DNA of 23,752 bases from a virus. Under the pieces are notes generated by a model, which made no database searches, was not told the DNA's origin, and saw nothing but the letters and a program-made list of their open reading frames with translations. Position 1 is the stretch's first letter. The number at the start of each line of letters is the position of its first letter. Both the position numbers and the translations under genes were made by a program. Positions 7,938 through 16,636 of this stretch are shown piece after piece. The stretch lies in IMG/VR virus record IMGVR_UViG_3300035698_005767, positions 1-23,752 of that record; one strand, written 5' to 3'.

Positions 7938-9581
7938 ATGGCAATTCCAAAAAATTTAGAAGAAGTAGGTTATAATCAAGCTACCGTTAATATGGATGTA
8001 GATGCTCTTGTAAGAGAATCTATGATTCGTTTATTTGGTCTTGTTGATGATGCAGGACAAACAATGACAGATAATGACGAAAAGTATGAAAAAGATGCTG
8101 AAACTAACCTTGGTTTAAATCCAGACAATTCTGGTGCAGCTTCTTTAGTTAAACAATTTATTCTTTTAGAAGGTAAAGTTCTTGGTTTTTTATTCCAACA
8201 ATTTTTATCAATGGTTAAACCAATTCAGACTGCATTGGAATTACCACAATTATTAACTAACCCACCCCAATTATTACAGAAAATAAAGGACATTATAGAC
8301 GGTATTAAGGACTTAATCAATGATGTGATAACATTCTTCACTGATACTTTAAATTGGTTCCTTGGACTTCTATTAGGGGAAATAATGGATGTTAATATAC
8401 CTATACCACCTTTAGAATTTACTATTTTAGGAATTAATATACCAATACCTGCAATTGATAATTTGAATAAATTTGGGAAAGAGCCTTTCCTTGAAAAATT
8501 AACCGATAAAGTAAATAAATTAAAAGATAGTATTGCAAGTAAGAGAGATAGAATAAAAAATTTAACAGATAAAATTAACCCAGATATAGATACATATCAA
8601 ATAGCAGGTATAGCTTTATTAACTGCACAATTATCTAAGTTATTATCAGTAGATGTTCAATATAATGATGAATTTTTTGAATTAGCTAAAAAAATTCAAA
8701 ATGAAGTAATTTTACAAAAAGATAAAATTATTAGAAATAACTTAAATGAAAAACAAACAAAAGATTATAAATTCAAAGATCAATCAATAAAATTACAATC
8801 ATATAAGAATTATTTAGTAGAACACACCGAAGTAAAAAACCACATAAATATTTATTCAGGTAGTCGAACAGAATTATTAAACATGGCAGATAATATAATC
8901 CAATTATTAGAAACCGAAGAAAAAGAAATAGAAGATACTATTAATAACTATAAAATGGAATCGGATGAAGATTTAAAAGATAAATTCGATAAACTAGATG
9001 TAAAACTAAATAAATACACCGAAGAATTATTAAAGTTATATGACAAGATAAGAACTACTGGATCTGATATTGACGACACTATTGATAACAGAATTAAAAT
9101 GGATAATAACGTAAGAGATATGTTAGTAGCTGGTGGTGGGTTAGCAGCTGTAGAAGCAGCAAAAACAATAAAAGATTTAAAACAACAAATTAAAGAAGAT
9201 AGAAATGAAATGGCAGAAGAAAGTCCAGCATCAGCTTGGATTGATTCGATGATTGATTTAGTCATTGGAGTTATTAAATCACCCATAGATATTGTCATTA
9301 ATATTATATCAAAAGTAATCGAAGGTATTTTAGAATTTATAACAGAATTACCTTTACCAACATTTACAAAAATAAAAGAATTTTTCTCTGATTTATTAGG
9401 ATTAGCAAATCCCGAAAAAATGCAAACTATTTTATCTGAAATGATAGTTGATATTAGCGGAGCAGGTGAAGAATTTTTACCAGTAATAGAAAAAGTTGTT
9501 AATTTCCTTCCTTGGTTATTTGTCGAAATAGCTAAAACATTTATAGTAAGCGTTGTAGAGCCACTACCAATTCCAATTTAA
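7938..9581 (+). CDS. tape-measure-like tail protein (T4 gp29 analogue)
   Basis: 547 residues, the longest intact non-sheath late protein except the endonuclease. Architecture fits a tail length-determining protein: a helical N-terminus; hydrophobic/amphipathic segments at about 70-160 with 'TFFTDTLNWFLGLLLGEIMD' and Pro-rich 'IPIPPLEF'; a long charged coiled-coil at about 185-425; then a second hydrophobic helical block, 'IDSMIDLVIGVIKSPIDIVI' onward, to 'LPWLFVEIAKTFIVSVVEP'. T4 gp29 has about 590 residues. With the usual rule of about 0.15 nm of tail per residue, the predicted tube is roughly 80 nm, slightly shorter than T4. Position after sheath, tube and gp26-like genes supports the call, but no family motif is decisive. 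Confidence 0.65.
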   Translation: MAIPKNLEEVGYNQATVNMDVDALVRESMIRLFGLVDDAGQTMTDNDEKYEKDAETNLGLNPDNSGAASLVKQFILLEGKVLGFLFQQFLSMVKPIQTALELPQLLTNPPQLLQKIKDIIDGIKDLINDVITFFTDTLNWFLGLLLGEIMDVNIPIPPLEFTILGINIPIPAIDNLNKFGKEPFLEKLTDKVNKLKDSIASKRDRIKNLTDKINPDIDTYQIAGIALLTAQLSKLLSVDVQYNDEFFELAKKIQNEVILQKDKIIRNNLNEKQTKDYKFKDQSIKLQSYKNYLVEHTEVKNHINIYSGSRTELLNMADNIIQLLETEEKEIEDTINNYKMESDEDLKDKFDKLDVKLNKYTEELLKLYDKIRTTGSDIDDTIDNRIKMDNNVRDMLVAGGGLAAVEAAKTIKDLKQQIKEDRNEMAEESPASAWIDSMIDLVIGVIKSPIDIVINIISKVIEGILEFITELPLPTFTKIKEFFSDLLGLANPEKMQTILSEMIVDISGAGEEFLPVIEKVVNFLPWLFVEIAKTFIVSVVEPLPIPI

Positions 9582-9600
9582 TATTTTAATATATATTCCT

Positions 9601-10204
9601 ATGAAGTATTTAAAATCATATAATGAATCTTTAAGAGATAAGATGACTCCTAAATCAGAAGATGAAATAGAATATGCAATAGAGAAAATGAATTCTATTG
9701 ATATATTAAAACTTATTTGGAGAGAACGATTAGATAAAACATATACACCAACAGATGATAAAATACGAGAAGATATAAAATCTGTGGATGCTTTTGAAAT
9801 AATTAAAATCATAAAAGAAGGTATTTTAGATGAAAAATTTATGCCAAGTAAAGAAGAAATTTCAAACAGTATGTCTGATCCTAATATTATTTTTAAATCA
9901 ACAAAAAAAATGGGCTGGTGGATCATTAATAGGATATGTTTATGCATCTTATAATGATTTGTTTGAATTGTTTGGTGAACCAGAAGAAGGTGATTTTGAT
10001 AAAACATCTATGGAATGGTTTTTAGAAGATAATCATGGTAACATTGTTTATATATATGATTACAAATCAACTAATTTATATGATAATAGTTTACCATCAG
10101 TTGAAGAAGTTAAAAATATGAAAACATTTGATTGGCATATCGGAGGTAGAAACCAAGAAAACGCTAACAATTTAAGTGGATTTATTTATAAAAAAATATT
10201 ATAA
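9601..10204 (+). CDS. single gene split by a +1 frame change at an A8 run; MKYLKSYNE leader, helical repeats and conserved phage C-terminal domain
   Basis: Two overlapping frames read as one 200-residue protein if one A of the A8 run at 9903-9910 is skipped. Frame one starts MKYLKSYNES and has about two and a half helical repeats of roughly 32 residues, each beginning D-x-x-x-x-P-[ST]-x-[DE]. It would otherwise stop at 9952-9954. The +1 frame then encodes a well-structured domain: 'GGSLIGYVYASYNDLFELFG', 'KTSMEWFLEDNHGNIVYIYD', 'DWHIGG'. That is the ATYxxLxxxFGxP / EWxLEDxxGxVxxIYDxK pattern I associate with a conserved phage protein of unknown function. The second frame has no credible start of its own. 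Explanations are transcriptional slippage, a sequencing indel or a recent mutation. The leader resembles that of the GNAT protein. Confidence 0.7.
9903..9910 (+). other. A8 homopolymer at the frame junction
   Basis: Eight consecutive A's in 'ACAAAAAAAATGGGC'. Removing one A (or adding two) joins the two frames of this gene without a stop. Runs of this length are known substrates for RNA-polymerase slippage and are also common sites of sequencing indels. Confidence 0.7.
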
Positions 10205-10206
10205 AA

Positions 10207-11160
10207 ATGAAAAATTACAACGATTTCGTAAATGGAAGATTAAATGAAGAAAAAGAATTTGGTGGTTCATCAGGTGCTAATAAAATAGGTGGATTATTGA
10301 AAAATTTACTCGGTGGATTAGTAAAAGATTTAACAGATGAATTTAAAAAACCATTAGAAGATTTTAATAAAAAATTAGGAAATCAAAAAGATAAAGATAG
10401 TGTTATTAAGGTTGTTAATGATTATTTAGCTAATCATAAAGTCAATTTAGATAAAACAATGGAAGAATCTAAAACTATACCAGATATAGTTAAAACAATT
10501 GAAAGTAATCTAAAAACAGCATATGGTGCAATCGAGTCTACTGTTACGAATTTTGGTAATGATAAATATACATTTGAAGAAATATTTGCTGATGCACCTG
10601 ATAGAACTAAAAAATTAATGAGTAGTAACCCCAAAAAATTTCCCGATAGAGTAATACAATTTTCTAAAGATTTAGTTTTAAGTTTTGGTAAACCATATGG
10701 AGTTACAAAAGAAGATGTAAATCAAGAACCCGAAAAGGCTACTGATCAAAACCAAAAAGAACAAACAGACGAAGCAGCCCCAGATTTAGCAAAACAAGGA
10801 GAAGGACAAGGTACAGAACAAACAGGTACAGAAAAAGTAGAACATTTACATTCTGATTACACTGACAAATTATTTGAAGCTATAAATGAAGATGATATAC
10901 CAAAACTCAAAGCAGATATTATTAAATGGTTTGATAATACAATTTATAAAAACACAAAAAATTCATTAGAAGAAGTAAGGAAAGAAGAACCTGAACAAGA
11001 AGGTAGTGGGGATTTAAATACAACTATTGATAACATGTCAGTTGATGTAAATAAAGATAGTGTTAAAAAAATGGTTGATAAATTAGCTACGAGTGATAAA
11101 AACACTATAATAAAAGTTCGTGATATGTTAGGACTTGATGCAGATAATGCACCATTATAA
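10207..11160 (+). CDS. late protein with MKNYNDF leader and acidic Gln/Glu linker, unknown function
   Basis: 317 residues, starting 2 bases after the previous stop. The first residues, MKNYNDFVNGRLNEE, closely resemble the capsid-targeting leader of T4 internal proteins (MKTYQEFIAEA). Next comes a Gly-rich amphipathic segment at about 18-41, helical charged sequence to about 165, a disordered acidic linker at about 171-212 rich in E/Q/T/G, and a helical C-terminal region ending DMLGLDADNAPL. No catalytic motif is visible. The composition (acidic, helical, low complexity) suits a head core, scaffold-like or internal protein, but a tail accessory role is equally possible from its position after the tape measure. 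I do not recognise a family. Confidence 0.7.
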   Translation: MKNYNDFVNGRLNEEKEFGGSSGANKIGGLLKNLLGGLVKDLTDEFKKPLEDFNKKLGNQKDKDSVIKVVNDYLANHKVNLDKTMEESKTIPDIVKTIESNLKTAYGAIESTVTNFGNDKYTFEEIFADAPDRTKKLMSSNPKKFPDRVIQFSKDLVLSFGKPYGVTKEDVNQEPEKATDQNQKEQTDEAAPDLAKQGEGQGTEQTGTEKVEHLHSDYTDKLFEAINEDDIPKLKADIIKWFDNTIYKNTKNSLEEVRKEEPEQEGSGDLNTTIDNMSVDVNKDSVKKMVDKLATSDKNTIIKVRDMLGLDADNAPL

Positions 11161-11173
11161 AAAAAAATTGATA

Positions 11174-11857
11174 ATGAAACATTTAAAAAGATTTAACGAA
11201 GCTAAACAAGAAATTAAGTATAAAGACTTACAAGAAACTATTGATGGTGTATTAGATAGTCTTTCTGAAAAGGGTAAATTATCTGATTCCGAAAAAGAAT
11301 TTATGACAGCAGCTGCTAATGATGAAGTTAAATCTGTAACAACACCACAATTAACAGGAAATTTTTGGGCTGATATGTCAAACCCACACAACATGGGTAT
11401 AATGTGGCAAGGTGTAGATGGTACATGGAAACAATTAGAAGAATTACCAATATTAAAATCTGTTAATATGAGAGGAAAAGATTATAAACATCTAAAGGGA
11501 ATGAGCCAAAGTGATAAAGAATGGGAAGTAGAAAAGATTAAAGAAAGAAAAGTAATATTGAAACAAAACCCTGGATTAGAAGAAGATTTAAATAAATTAT
11601 TAAAAATGTTTATAAAATCAGAACAAGAAGAAACAACAGGGATTAAAAGAGTAGCAAATAATATGTTAATAAAATGGACTAAACCATACGAACAATGGAA
11701 AAAACCAGATGATACTGATAATAGTGGGGTTTCAAATTATAATTATAATCAAATAATAGATTATGCTTTTAATGGGACATTTCACAGTCTAATAAATCAA
11801 TTTGGATATTGGGAAGGTCCTGATGATTTTGATTATGTAATTTATTCAAAAGATTAA
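11174..11857 (+). CDS. late protein with MKHLKRFNEA leader, unknown function
   Basis: 227 residues from the ATG at 11174. The frame is open upstream to a possible start at 11135, which would overlap the previous gene by 26 bases, but MKHLKRFNEAKQE matches the other leaders in the window and lies 13 bases after the preceding stop, so I choose it. The body is helical and charged at first (about 12-50), then has 'GNFWADMSNPHNMGIMWQGV' and 'GTFHSLINQFGYWEGPDDFD', rich in Trp and aromatic residues, suggesting a folded C-terminal domain. No known family recognised. The peptide F-N-E-A just after the leader resembles a T4 prohead-protease cleavage site (I/L-x-E before A/G/S). It is the last gene before a terminator. 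Confidence 0.72.
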   Translation: MKHLKRFNEAKQEIKYKDLQETIDGVLDSLSEKGKLSDSEKEFMTAAANDEVKSVTTPQLTGNFWADMSNPHNMGIMWQGVDGTWKQLEELPILKSVNMRGKDYKHLKGMSQSDKEWEVEKIKERKVILKQNPGLEEDLNKLLKMFIKSEQEETTGIKRVANNMLIKWTKPYEQWKKPDDTDNSGVSNYNYNQIIDYAFNGTFHSLINQFGYWEGPDDFDYVIYSKD

Positions 11858-11882
11858 ATAAATAAATTAAAACTTTAATATT

Positions 11883-11913
11883 CCCATTGAATACAATATT
11901 CAATGGGTTTTTA
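11883..11913 (+). terminator. intrinsic terminator closing the tape-measure transcript
   Basis: Perfect 11-bp stem CCCATTGAATA / TATTCAATGGG with a 3-nt loop CAA, followed by TTTTTATTG. It divides the virion-type genes from the glycosyltransferase block. Confidence 0.86.
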
Positions 11914-11969
11914 TTGTTTTAGACCGCTCCTAAATAATAAATACTTATAGAAAAAATAATAAATCCAAA

Positions 11970-12998
11970 TTGAATAAATCAATTATAATTTCTTATCGTG
12001 AAAGTTCAGAAGAAAGAAGATATAATCTTAAATGTGTTCTTGATAATTTATCACATATACAAGATGGTAAAACAGAAATATTAATCATTGAACAAGATGA
12101 TACAACAAAAATAGATTGGTTATCTGAAATTAGAGGGAATCAGTTCATTAAACATATCTTTGTAGAGAACGATGGTATATTTAATAAAGGATGGGGATAT
12201 AATATAGGTGCTAAAATGGCTGAATCCGAAGTATTGATTTTTCATGATTCTGATTTATTTATTAAAATTCAAACATATGGTATTGCACTAAATATTTTGA
12301 AAACGTGTGATATTGTAAATCCTTATAAATCTGTGGTTTTTTTAGATGAAGAATCTAGTAAACTTTTTAAAGAACGCAATTATAGTTTTTCGGTTGCAAA
12401 TACTTTTAAACCTGTAATACACACTATTATAACAGGTGGTATATTTCTTATTAAGAAAGATGTATATTTTAAATTAAAAGGATTTGATGAAGATTGTTAT
12501 GGGTATGGTCATGAAGATGATATTTTTGATGAAAAAATAAGAAAACTAGATTTAAAAGTCCAAACATTAAATGATGTATCAATACATATGCATCATGAAA
12601 GTTCTGTTGATAATATTGGATTATATTATTCATTTAAAGAAATTAATAAACAACTTTTTGCTGAATATGTTAAATTATCTAAACAAGATATTATTAATAA
12701 AATTCAAAACATAGATGTATGGGGAGATATCAAATCGGATAAATCTGGTGAAGTATCAACTAGACACATTAAAAGAGAATTATACAAATTAATATCTGAA
12801 AATATAATTAATCATGTTTTATCCAAATTTACGGATAATTATTTAGATGAAATAGTTAATAACATTTCAACTAAAATATACAATGATATTGTTGATGTGG
12901 TATCTGAAAAAGTAAAAAATGAATTAAGTAATATTAATTATTCTGAAAAAGATAAAGACGGTATATTAAAACAAATAATGAGAAAATTTAAAATATAA
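11970..12998 (+). CDS. GT-A fold glycosyltransferase (GT2/GT7-like) with C-terminal coiled region
   Basis: 342 residues beginning at TTG (11970). No ATG lies between it and the upstream in-frame stop at 11931-11933, and the translated start NKSIIISYRES is the normal first strand of this fold. 'EILIIEQDD' is followed by 'NKGWGYNIGAKMAESEVLIF' and the metal-binding HDSD (93-95). 'TGGIFLIKKDVYFKLKGFDE' with 'GYGHEDDIF' (180-186) is the galactosyltransferase C-terminal signature, and 'HMHHE' lies at 206-210. Residues about 215-342 form a helical extension, perhaps for oligomerisation. It would transfer a sugar from a nucleotide sugar to an unknown acceptor. It is first in a run of four sugar-transfer genes, with the next starting 3 bases after its stop. 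Confidence 0.85.
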   Translation: MNKSIIISYRESSEERRYNLKCVLDNLSHIQDGKTEILIIEQDDTTKIDWLSEIRGNQFIKHIFVENDGIFNKGWGYNIGAKMAESEVLIFHDSDLFIKIQTYGIALNILKTCDIVNPYKSVVFLDEESSKLFKERNYSFSVANTFKPVIHTIITGGIFLIKKDVYFKLKGFDEDCYGYGHEDDIFDEKIRKLDLKVQTLNDVSIHMHHESSVDNIGLYYSFKEINKQLFAEYVKLSKQDIINKIQNIDVWGDIKSDKSGEVSTRHIKRELYKLISENIINHVLSKFTDNYLDEIVNNISTKIYNDIVDVVSEKVKNELSNINYSEKDKDGILKQIMRKFKI

Positions 12999-13001
12999 AA
13001 T

Positions 13002-13736
13002 ATGAAAAAAATATGTATAATAATTCATTTATACTATACTGATTTATGGGATGAAATAAAAGGTTATTTAGATAATATAAAATATGATTATGATTTACAT
13101 ATTTCTCTATCTGATAATAATGAAGAAGATAATAACATTTTTTTAGAAAAAATAAAAGATTTAGATAACGTATATATTTATAAAGTAACTAATAAAGGAT
13201 TAGATATTGGTCCTTTTCTAGCTGTTTTTAATATAATAGTTAAAAAAGGATTCGATTATGGGCTGGTATTAAAGTTACATACAAAAAAAGGTTTACATGG
13301 TGGTAGAAACCCTGAAAGGGGGGAACATTGGAGGAATAATTTATTAGTTCCGATATTAAATAGCACCGATATTGTTGATAATATAATTAAACAATTTGAA
13401 GAAGATGGGAGTATAGGTATTATAGGTTCAAATAAATGGTTAATTACTAAACATCATCCTGGATTTATTTATAACCATAAAGATATAATGGAATATATAG
13501 AACAATTTAATATAAAAACAAAATTTGAAGATATAAGATTTATAGGTGGTACAATATTTTGGTGTAGGTTTGATGTTTATAAAGAATTTTTTACAAAACA
13601 CAATATGATAGAAGTGTATAACGAATTAGAAACAGGTGCATTTACAGATTCTAGTTCATCAAGAAAAACACACGCATTAGAAAGAATAATGTCACTAATC
13701 ATGATGGATGCAAATAAAAAAATAATAGGTATATAA
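13002..13736 (+). CDS. RgpF-like (rhamnan synthesis F) glycosyltransferase-type protein
   Basis: 244 residues matching the core of the rhamnan synthesis protein F family: 'NKGLDIGPFLAVF' (64-76), 'LVLKLHTKKGLHGG' (88-101), 'HWRNNLLVPIL' (109-119), then 'IGIIGSNKWLI' and 'FIGGTIFWCRFDVYKEF'. In bacteria, RgpF-like proteins take part in assembly of rhamnose-containing cell-wall or O-antigen polysaccharide. In a phage they may modify virion proteins or host surface sugar. There is no signal peptide, so it acts in the cytoplasm. It sits 3 bases after the first glycosyltransferase, and its TAA overlaps the next ATG (TAATG), indicating translational coupling. The family call is good; substrate unknown. 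Confidence 0.85.
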   Translation: MKKICIIIHLYYTDLWDEIKGYLDNIKYDYDLHISLSDNNEEDNNIFLEKIKDLDNVYIYKVTNKGLDIGPFLAVFNIIVKKGFDYGLVLKLHTKKGLHGGRNPERGEHWRNNLLVPILNSTDIVDNIIKQFEEDGSIGIIGSNKWLITKHHPGFIYNHKDIMEYIEQFNIKTKFEDIRFIGGTIFWCRFDVYKEFFTKHNMIEVYNELETGAFTDSSSSRKTHALERIMSLIMMDANKKIIGI

Positions 13737-14563
13737 TGAACAAATATAGTGTTAGTTATAATGTCTTTGATGGAGTTGAATTATTAGAAGATTCAATAAA
13801 ATGTATAAGAGAACATGTTGATCATATATCATTGATTTTTCAGACTACATCATATTGGGGTAATAAATTATCACAAGAAGAAGTTGATATTGTTAATACA
13901 TTGAGAAAAGATGGATTAATAGATGACTTAGTTCATTTTACTGAGAAAATGGATGTTAGAATAATACAAACATATAAAAGAAATTTAGGAAGAAGATTAG
14001 CAAAAAAGAATGATTGTACACACTATATGACAATGGATTGTGATGAATTTTATACTAAGGATGAATTTAAAAGAATGATAGAATATCATAATAACAATCC
14101 TGATAAAATATCTTACATACCATTAGAAGCATATTATAAAGATACTAATTATATGATAGATAGTAGTACATATATGGATGGTGATTTATATGTTAGTGGG
14201 TTTTTTCCTGTTGATAATGAAATTGTACTTGGATTTCCTTTAAAACTAAAAGTTGATCCAACCAGAAAACCAAATGTTTCTGATGTAAGTAGATTTAAAA
14301 TTTGGGAAAAAACTGAATTAAAAATGCACCACTTATCTTATGTGAGAGCAAATATACACCAAAAAGTTAATAATGCATTTGCTAAGTTTAGATATAAAGA
14401 TAATAAACAAAGATTTGAAAAAATATTACAATGTTATGAAAATTATGAAACTAACAAAGTAGCATTATCAGCAGATGGTGTAGAATATAATATTAAAACT
14501 TTAGATACACCAGAAATAATATTAGATAAATATTATGAAAATATTAAGTATATAAAGAAATGA
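13736..14563 (+). CDS. glycosyltransferase-like protein, paralogue A
   Basis: 275 residues. The first strand 'YSVSYNVFDGVELLEDSI' and the DxD-type motif 'TMDCDEFYTKDEF' (D101-E104) indicate a GT-A fold transferase of the GT2/GT92 kind. 'ELKMHHLSYVRANI' is a conserved histidine motif late in the domain. About half of its positions are identical by eye to the next gene, including 'LKVDPTRKP', so the pair is a tandem duplication. Its start overlaps the previous stop by one base (TAATG), and its own stop overlaps the next start (ATGA), so three genes are coupled. Acceptor and donor cannot be told from sequence. Confidence 0.8.
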   Translation: MNKYSVSYNVFDGVELLEDSIKCIREHVDHISLIFQTTSYWGNKLSQEEVDIVNTLRKDGLIDDLVHFTEKMDVRIIQTYKRNLGRRLAKKNDCTHYMTMDCDEFYTKDEFKRMIEYHNNNPDKISYIPLEAYYKDTNYMIDSSTYMDGDLYVSGFFPVDNEIVLGFPLKLKVDPTRKPNVSDVSRFKIWEKTELKMHHLSYVRANIHQKVNNAFAKFRYKDNKQRFEKILQCYENYETNKVALSADGVEYNIKTLDTPEIILDKYYENIKYIKK

Positions 14564-15387
14564 ATAAATTAGGAATAAGTTATAATGCATTTGATGGAGT
14601 TGAATTAATAGAAGATTCAATAAACCATATAAAAGAATTTGTCAGTTACATATCAGTAATTTTTCAAACAGAATCATATTGGGGTGAGAAATTATCACAA
14701 GAAGAAATTGATATCGTAGAAGATTTAAAAGAAAGAAATGTGATAGACAAATTAGTTTATTATAATGATAATACACAATCAAAAGTTGTTACACAAACAA
14801 ATAAAAGGAATTTAGGAAGAACATTAGCAAAAGAAAATGGGTGTACTCATTTTATGTCAATGGATTGTGATGAATTTTATACTAAGGATGACTTTAAAAG
14901 AATGGTAGAACACCACGAAAATAATCCACTTGATGTATCTTATATGCCAATTAAGGATTATTATAAAGATAGTAAGTATTTGATAAAAGGTAATGATTAT
15001 AAAAAACCAGGTGGTATGTATGTTAGTGGTATTTTTCCTATTGATACTGAAATTACATTTGCATTTCCACTAAATTTAAAAGTAGATCCAACAAGGAAGC
15101 CAGGTATATCTGATACTAATAAAATTAAAGTATGGGGTCTTACTGAAGTAGTATTACACCATATGTGTTATGTAAGAGCTGATATTTATAAAAAAGTATA
15201 TAATGCTTGTGCAAAACAAGGTTATGGGAATAAATTAGACCATTTCAAATATTTAACCGAGTGTTATGATACGTTTGAAACAAATAAGAAAGCAGTAGGA
15301 GCAGTTGGTAGAGTATATGATGTGATTGATATTTTTCCTGAAATAATCTTGAAAAAATATTATGAAAATCTAAAAAAATTAAAATAG
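14560..15387 (+). CDS. glycosyltransferase-like protein, paralogue B
   Basis: 275 residues, the same length as its upstream paralogue, with the same blocks: 'ISYNAFDGVELIEDSI', 'SYWGEKLSQEEIDIV', 'KRNLGR', 'SMDCDEFYTKDDF', 'LKVDPTRKP', 'VLHHMCYVRADI', and the shared ending PEIILxKYYEN. Differences cluster at residues about 55-80 and 135-160 (around the sugar-binding loops), so the copies may use different donors or acceptors. Translation starts at an ATGA overlap with the previous stop. It is the last of the four sugar-transfer genes; the ATPase gene follows 6 bases after its stop. Confidence 0.8.
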   Translation: MNKLGISYNAFDGVELIEDSINHIKEFVSYISVIFQTESYWGEKLSQEEIDIVEDLKERNVIDKLVYYNDNTQSKVVTQTNKRNLGRTLAKENGCTHFMSMDCDEFYTKDDFKRMVEHHENNPLDVSYMPIKDYYKDSKYLIKGNDYKKPGGMYVSGIFPIDTEITFAFPLNLKVDPTRKPGISDTNKIKVWGLTEVVLHHMCYVRADIYKKVYNACAKQGYGNKLDHFKYLTECYDTFETNKKAVGAVGRVYDVIDIFPEIILKKYYENLKKLK

Positions 15388-15393
15388 AAAAAT

Positions 15394-16599
15394 ATGAATG
15401 AATTGAGAAGATTGCCCTTTGGGGATGAAAGTGTAATTAATACATTGAGAGCGAACGGTAGAAGTAAACACCCCGAAGATATTAATATCTTAGAAGTATT
15501 TTATAATAAATATAAAAAAAGACCGTCATTATATAAATTTGAAATAGAAGATAATGATTATTTTTATTGGGTGGAACTTTTAAATAACTTATCTGAAATA
15601 TATCCAAATATGGAAGAATATTTTAAAGAAGAAGTTAGATCATTAACCCAAGATTTAAGATACAATAAACAACAAACGTTAATTCTCAGAGAAGGATTAT
15701 TACTTCAATTAGAAGGATGTATTGCAAGAAATTTATTTTTAGAATCTCACTCATTAAAAGATTCTGATAATGTTGTTACGTTTTCTCTGTTTTTACTTGA
15801 TGAACCTTTAACTGAAGAAGAAGATGATAAATTACATAAGGCATTTAAATCCTCAGTTATTGTAGAAAAAGAAACTATTACTATTGGTATGGTTTCTTAT
15901 GATGATGGTAGTTTTTATGTAAAAGATTTTGATATTAAAGACAAAATACAAGAATTACAATTATTAGATTTACATTATGGTAAAGGATTCGAAGATTTTG
16001 ATAAAGCACTATATGAAAGATTATTAAATGAACATAAAGGTTTAACTTTATTTCACGGAGATCCAGGTACAGGGAAAACAACATATATTAGACACCTAAT
16101 AAAGAAAATTAAAATGAATGATAAGAATAACAATATTCTTTATTTCCCACCAACAATGGTAGGTTCTATTACTGAACCAGGTTTTATTAATTTTATTTCT
16201 GAATGGGTATCTGATAGTAAAGGTAAGAATTACCTTCTTATTGAAGATGCTGAACCATTATTAGAATCAAGAAACCAATCAAGAAATATTGGTATTACTA
16301 ATTTACTTAACCTAACCGATGGTATTCTTAATGATGTTCTTAGTATTCAAATTATTGCTACTTTTAATACAAATCTTAAAAATGTAGATAGTGCTATATT
16401 AAGAGCTGAAAGATTATTAGCAAGAAAAGAATTCAAAGTGTTAACTAAAGAAAAAGCTATTGTGTTAGCTAAAGAAATTGGAATTGATGAATCATTAATT
16501 ACAAAAGAAATGTCATTAGCTGATTTTTATGCACTTAAAAAAGATTCTAAACCATTAACACACGATATTGATGAAGAAAACAAAAGAATTAGTTTTTAA
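15394..16599 (+). CDS. AAA+ ATPase, Bcs1-like
   Basis: 401 residues. An N-terminal domain of about 200 residues without a recognised family is followed by a AAA+ module: Walker A 'GDPGTGKTT' (222-230), Walker B 'YLLIEDAEPLL' (280-290) with the E-D-x-[DE] form seen in Bcs1-type ATPases rather than the usual DE pair, a 'LLNLTDGIL' helix, sensor 1 'IIATFNTN', and 'SAILRAERLLARKEF' in place of the arginine-finger/GR region. These ATPases remodel or translocate folded proteins; some phage members are of unknown role. It starts 6 bases after the glycosyltransferase paralogue and ends the + strand block, before two terminator hairpins. The ATPase call is firm; function open. Confidence 0.85.
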   Translation: MNELRRLPFGDESVINTLRANGRSKHPEDINILEVFYNKYKKRPSLYKFEIEDNDYFYWVELLNNLSEIYPNMEEYFKEEVRSLTQDLRYNKQQTLILREGLLLQLEGCIARNLFLESHSLKDSDNVVTFSLFLLDEPLTEEEDDKLHKAFKSSVIVEKETITIGMVSYDDGSFYVKDFDIKDKIQELQLLDLHYGKGFEDFDKALYERLLNEHKGLTLFHGDPGTGKTTYIRHLIKKIKMNDKNNNILYFPPTMVGSITEPGFINFISEWVSDSKGKNYLLIEDAEPLLESRNQSRNIGITNLLNLTDGILNDVLSIQIIATFNTNLKNVDSAILRAERLLARKEFKVLTKEKAIVLAKEIGIDESLITKEMSLADFYALKKDSKPLTHDIDEENKRISF

Positions 16600-16636
16600 T
16601 CAAAAAATAAGGGTTTTTATTTTTAATATATAAATA

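Noticed and set aside
8948-11394. Long open frames on the - strand under the tape-measure and leader-tagged genes
   Set aside because: They lie antisense to well-supported + strand genes, have hydrophobic low-information translations and no independent context; same for those at 4653-4874 and 5938-6162, and for the + frame at 17244-17429 under the zinc-ribbon gene.
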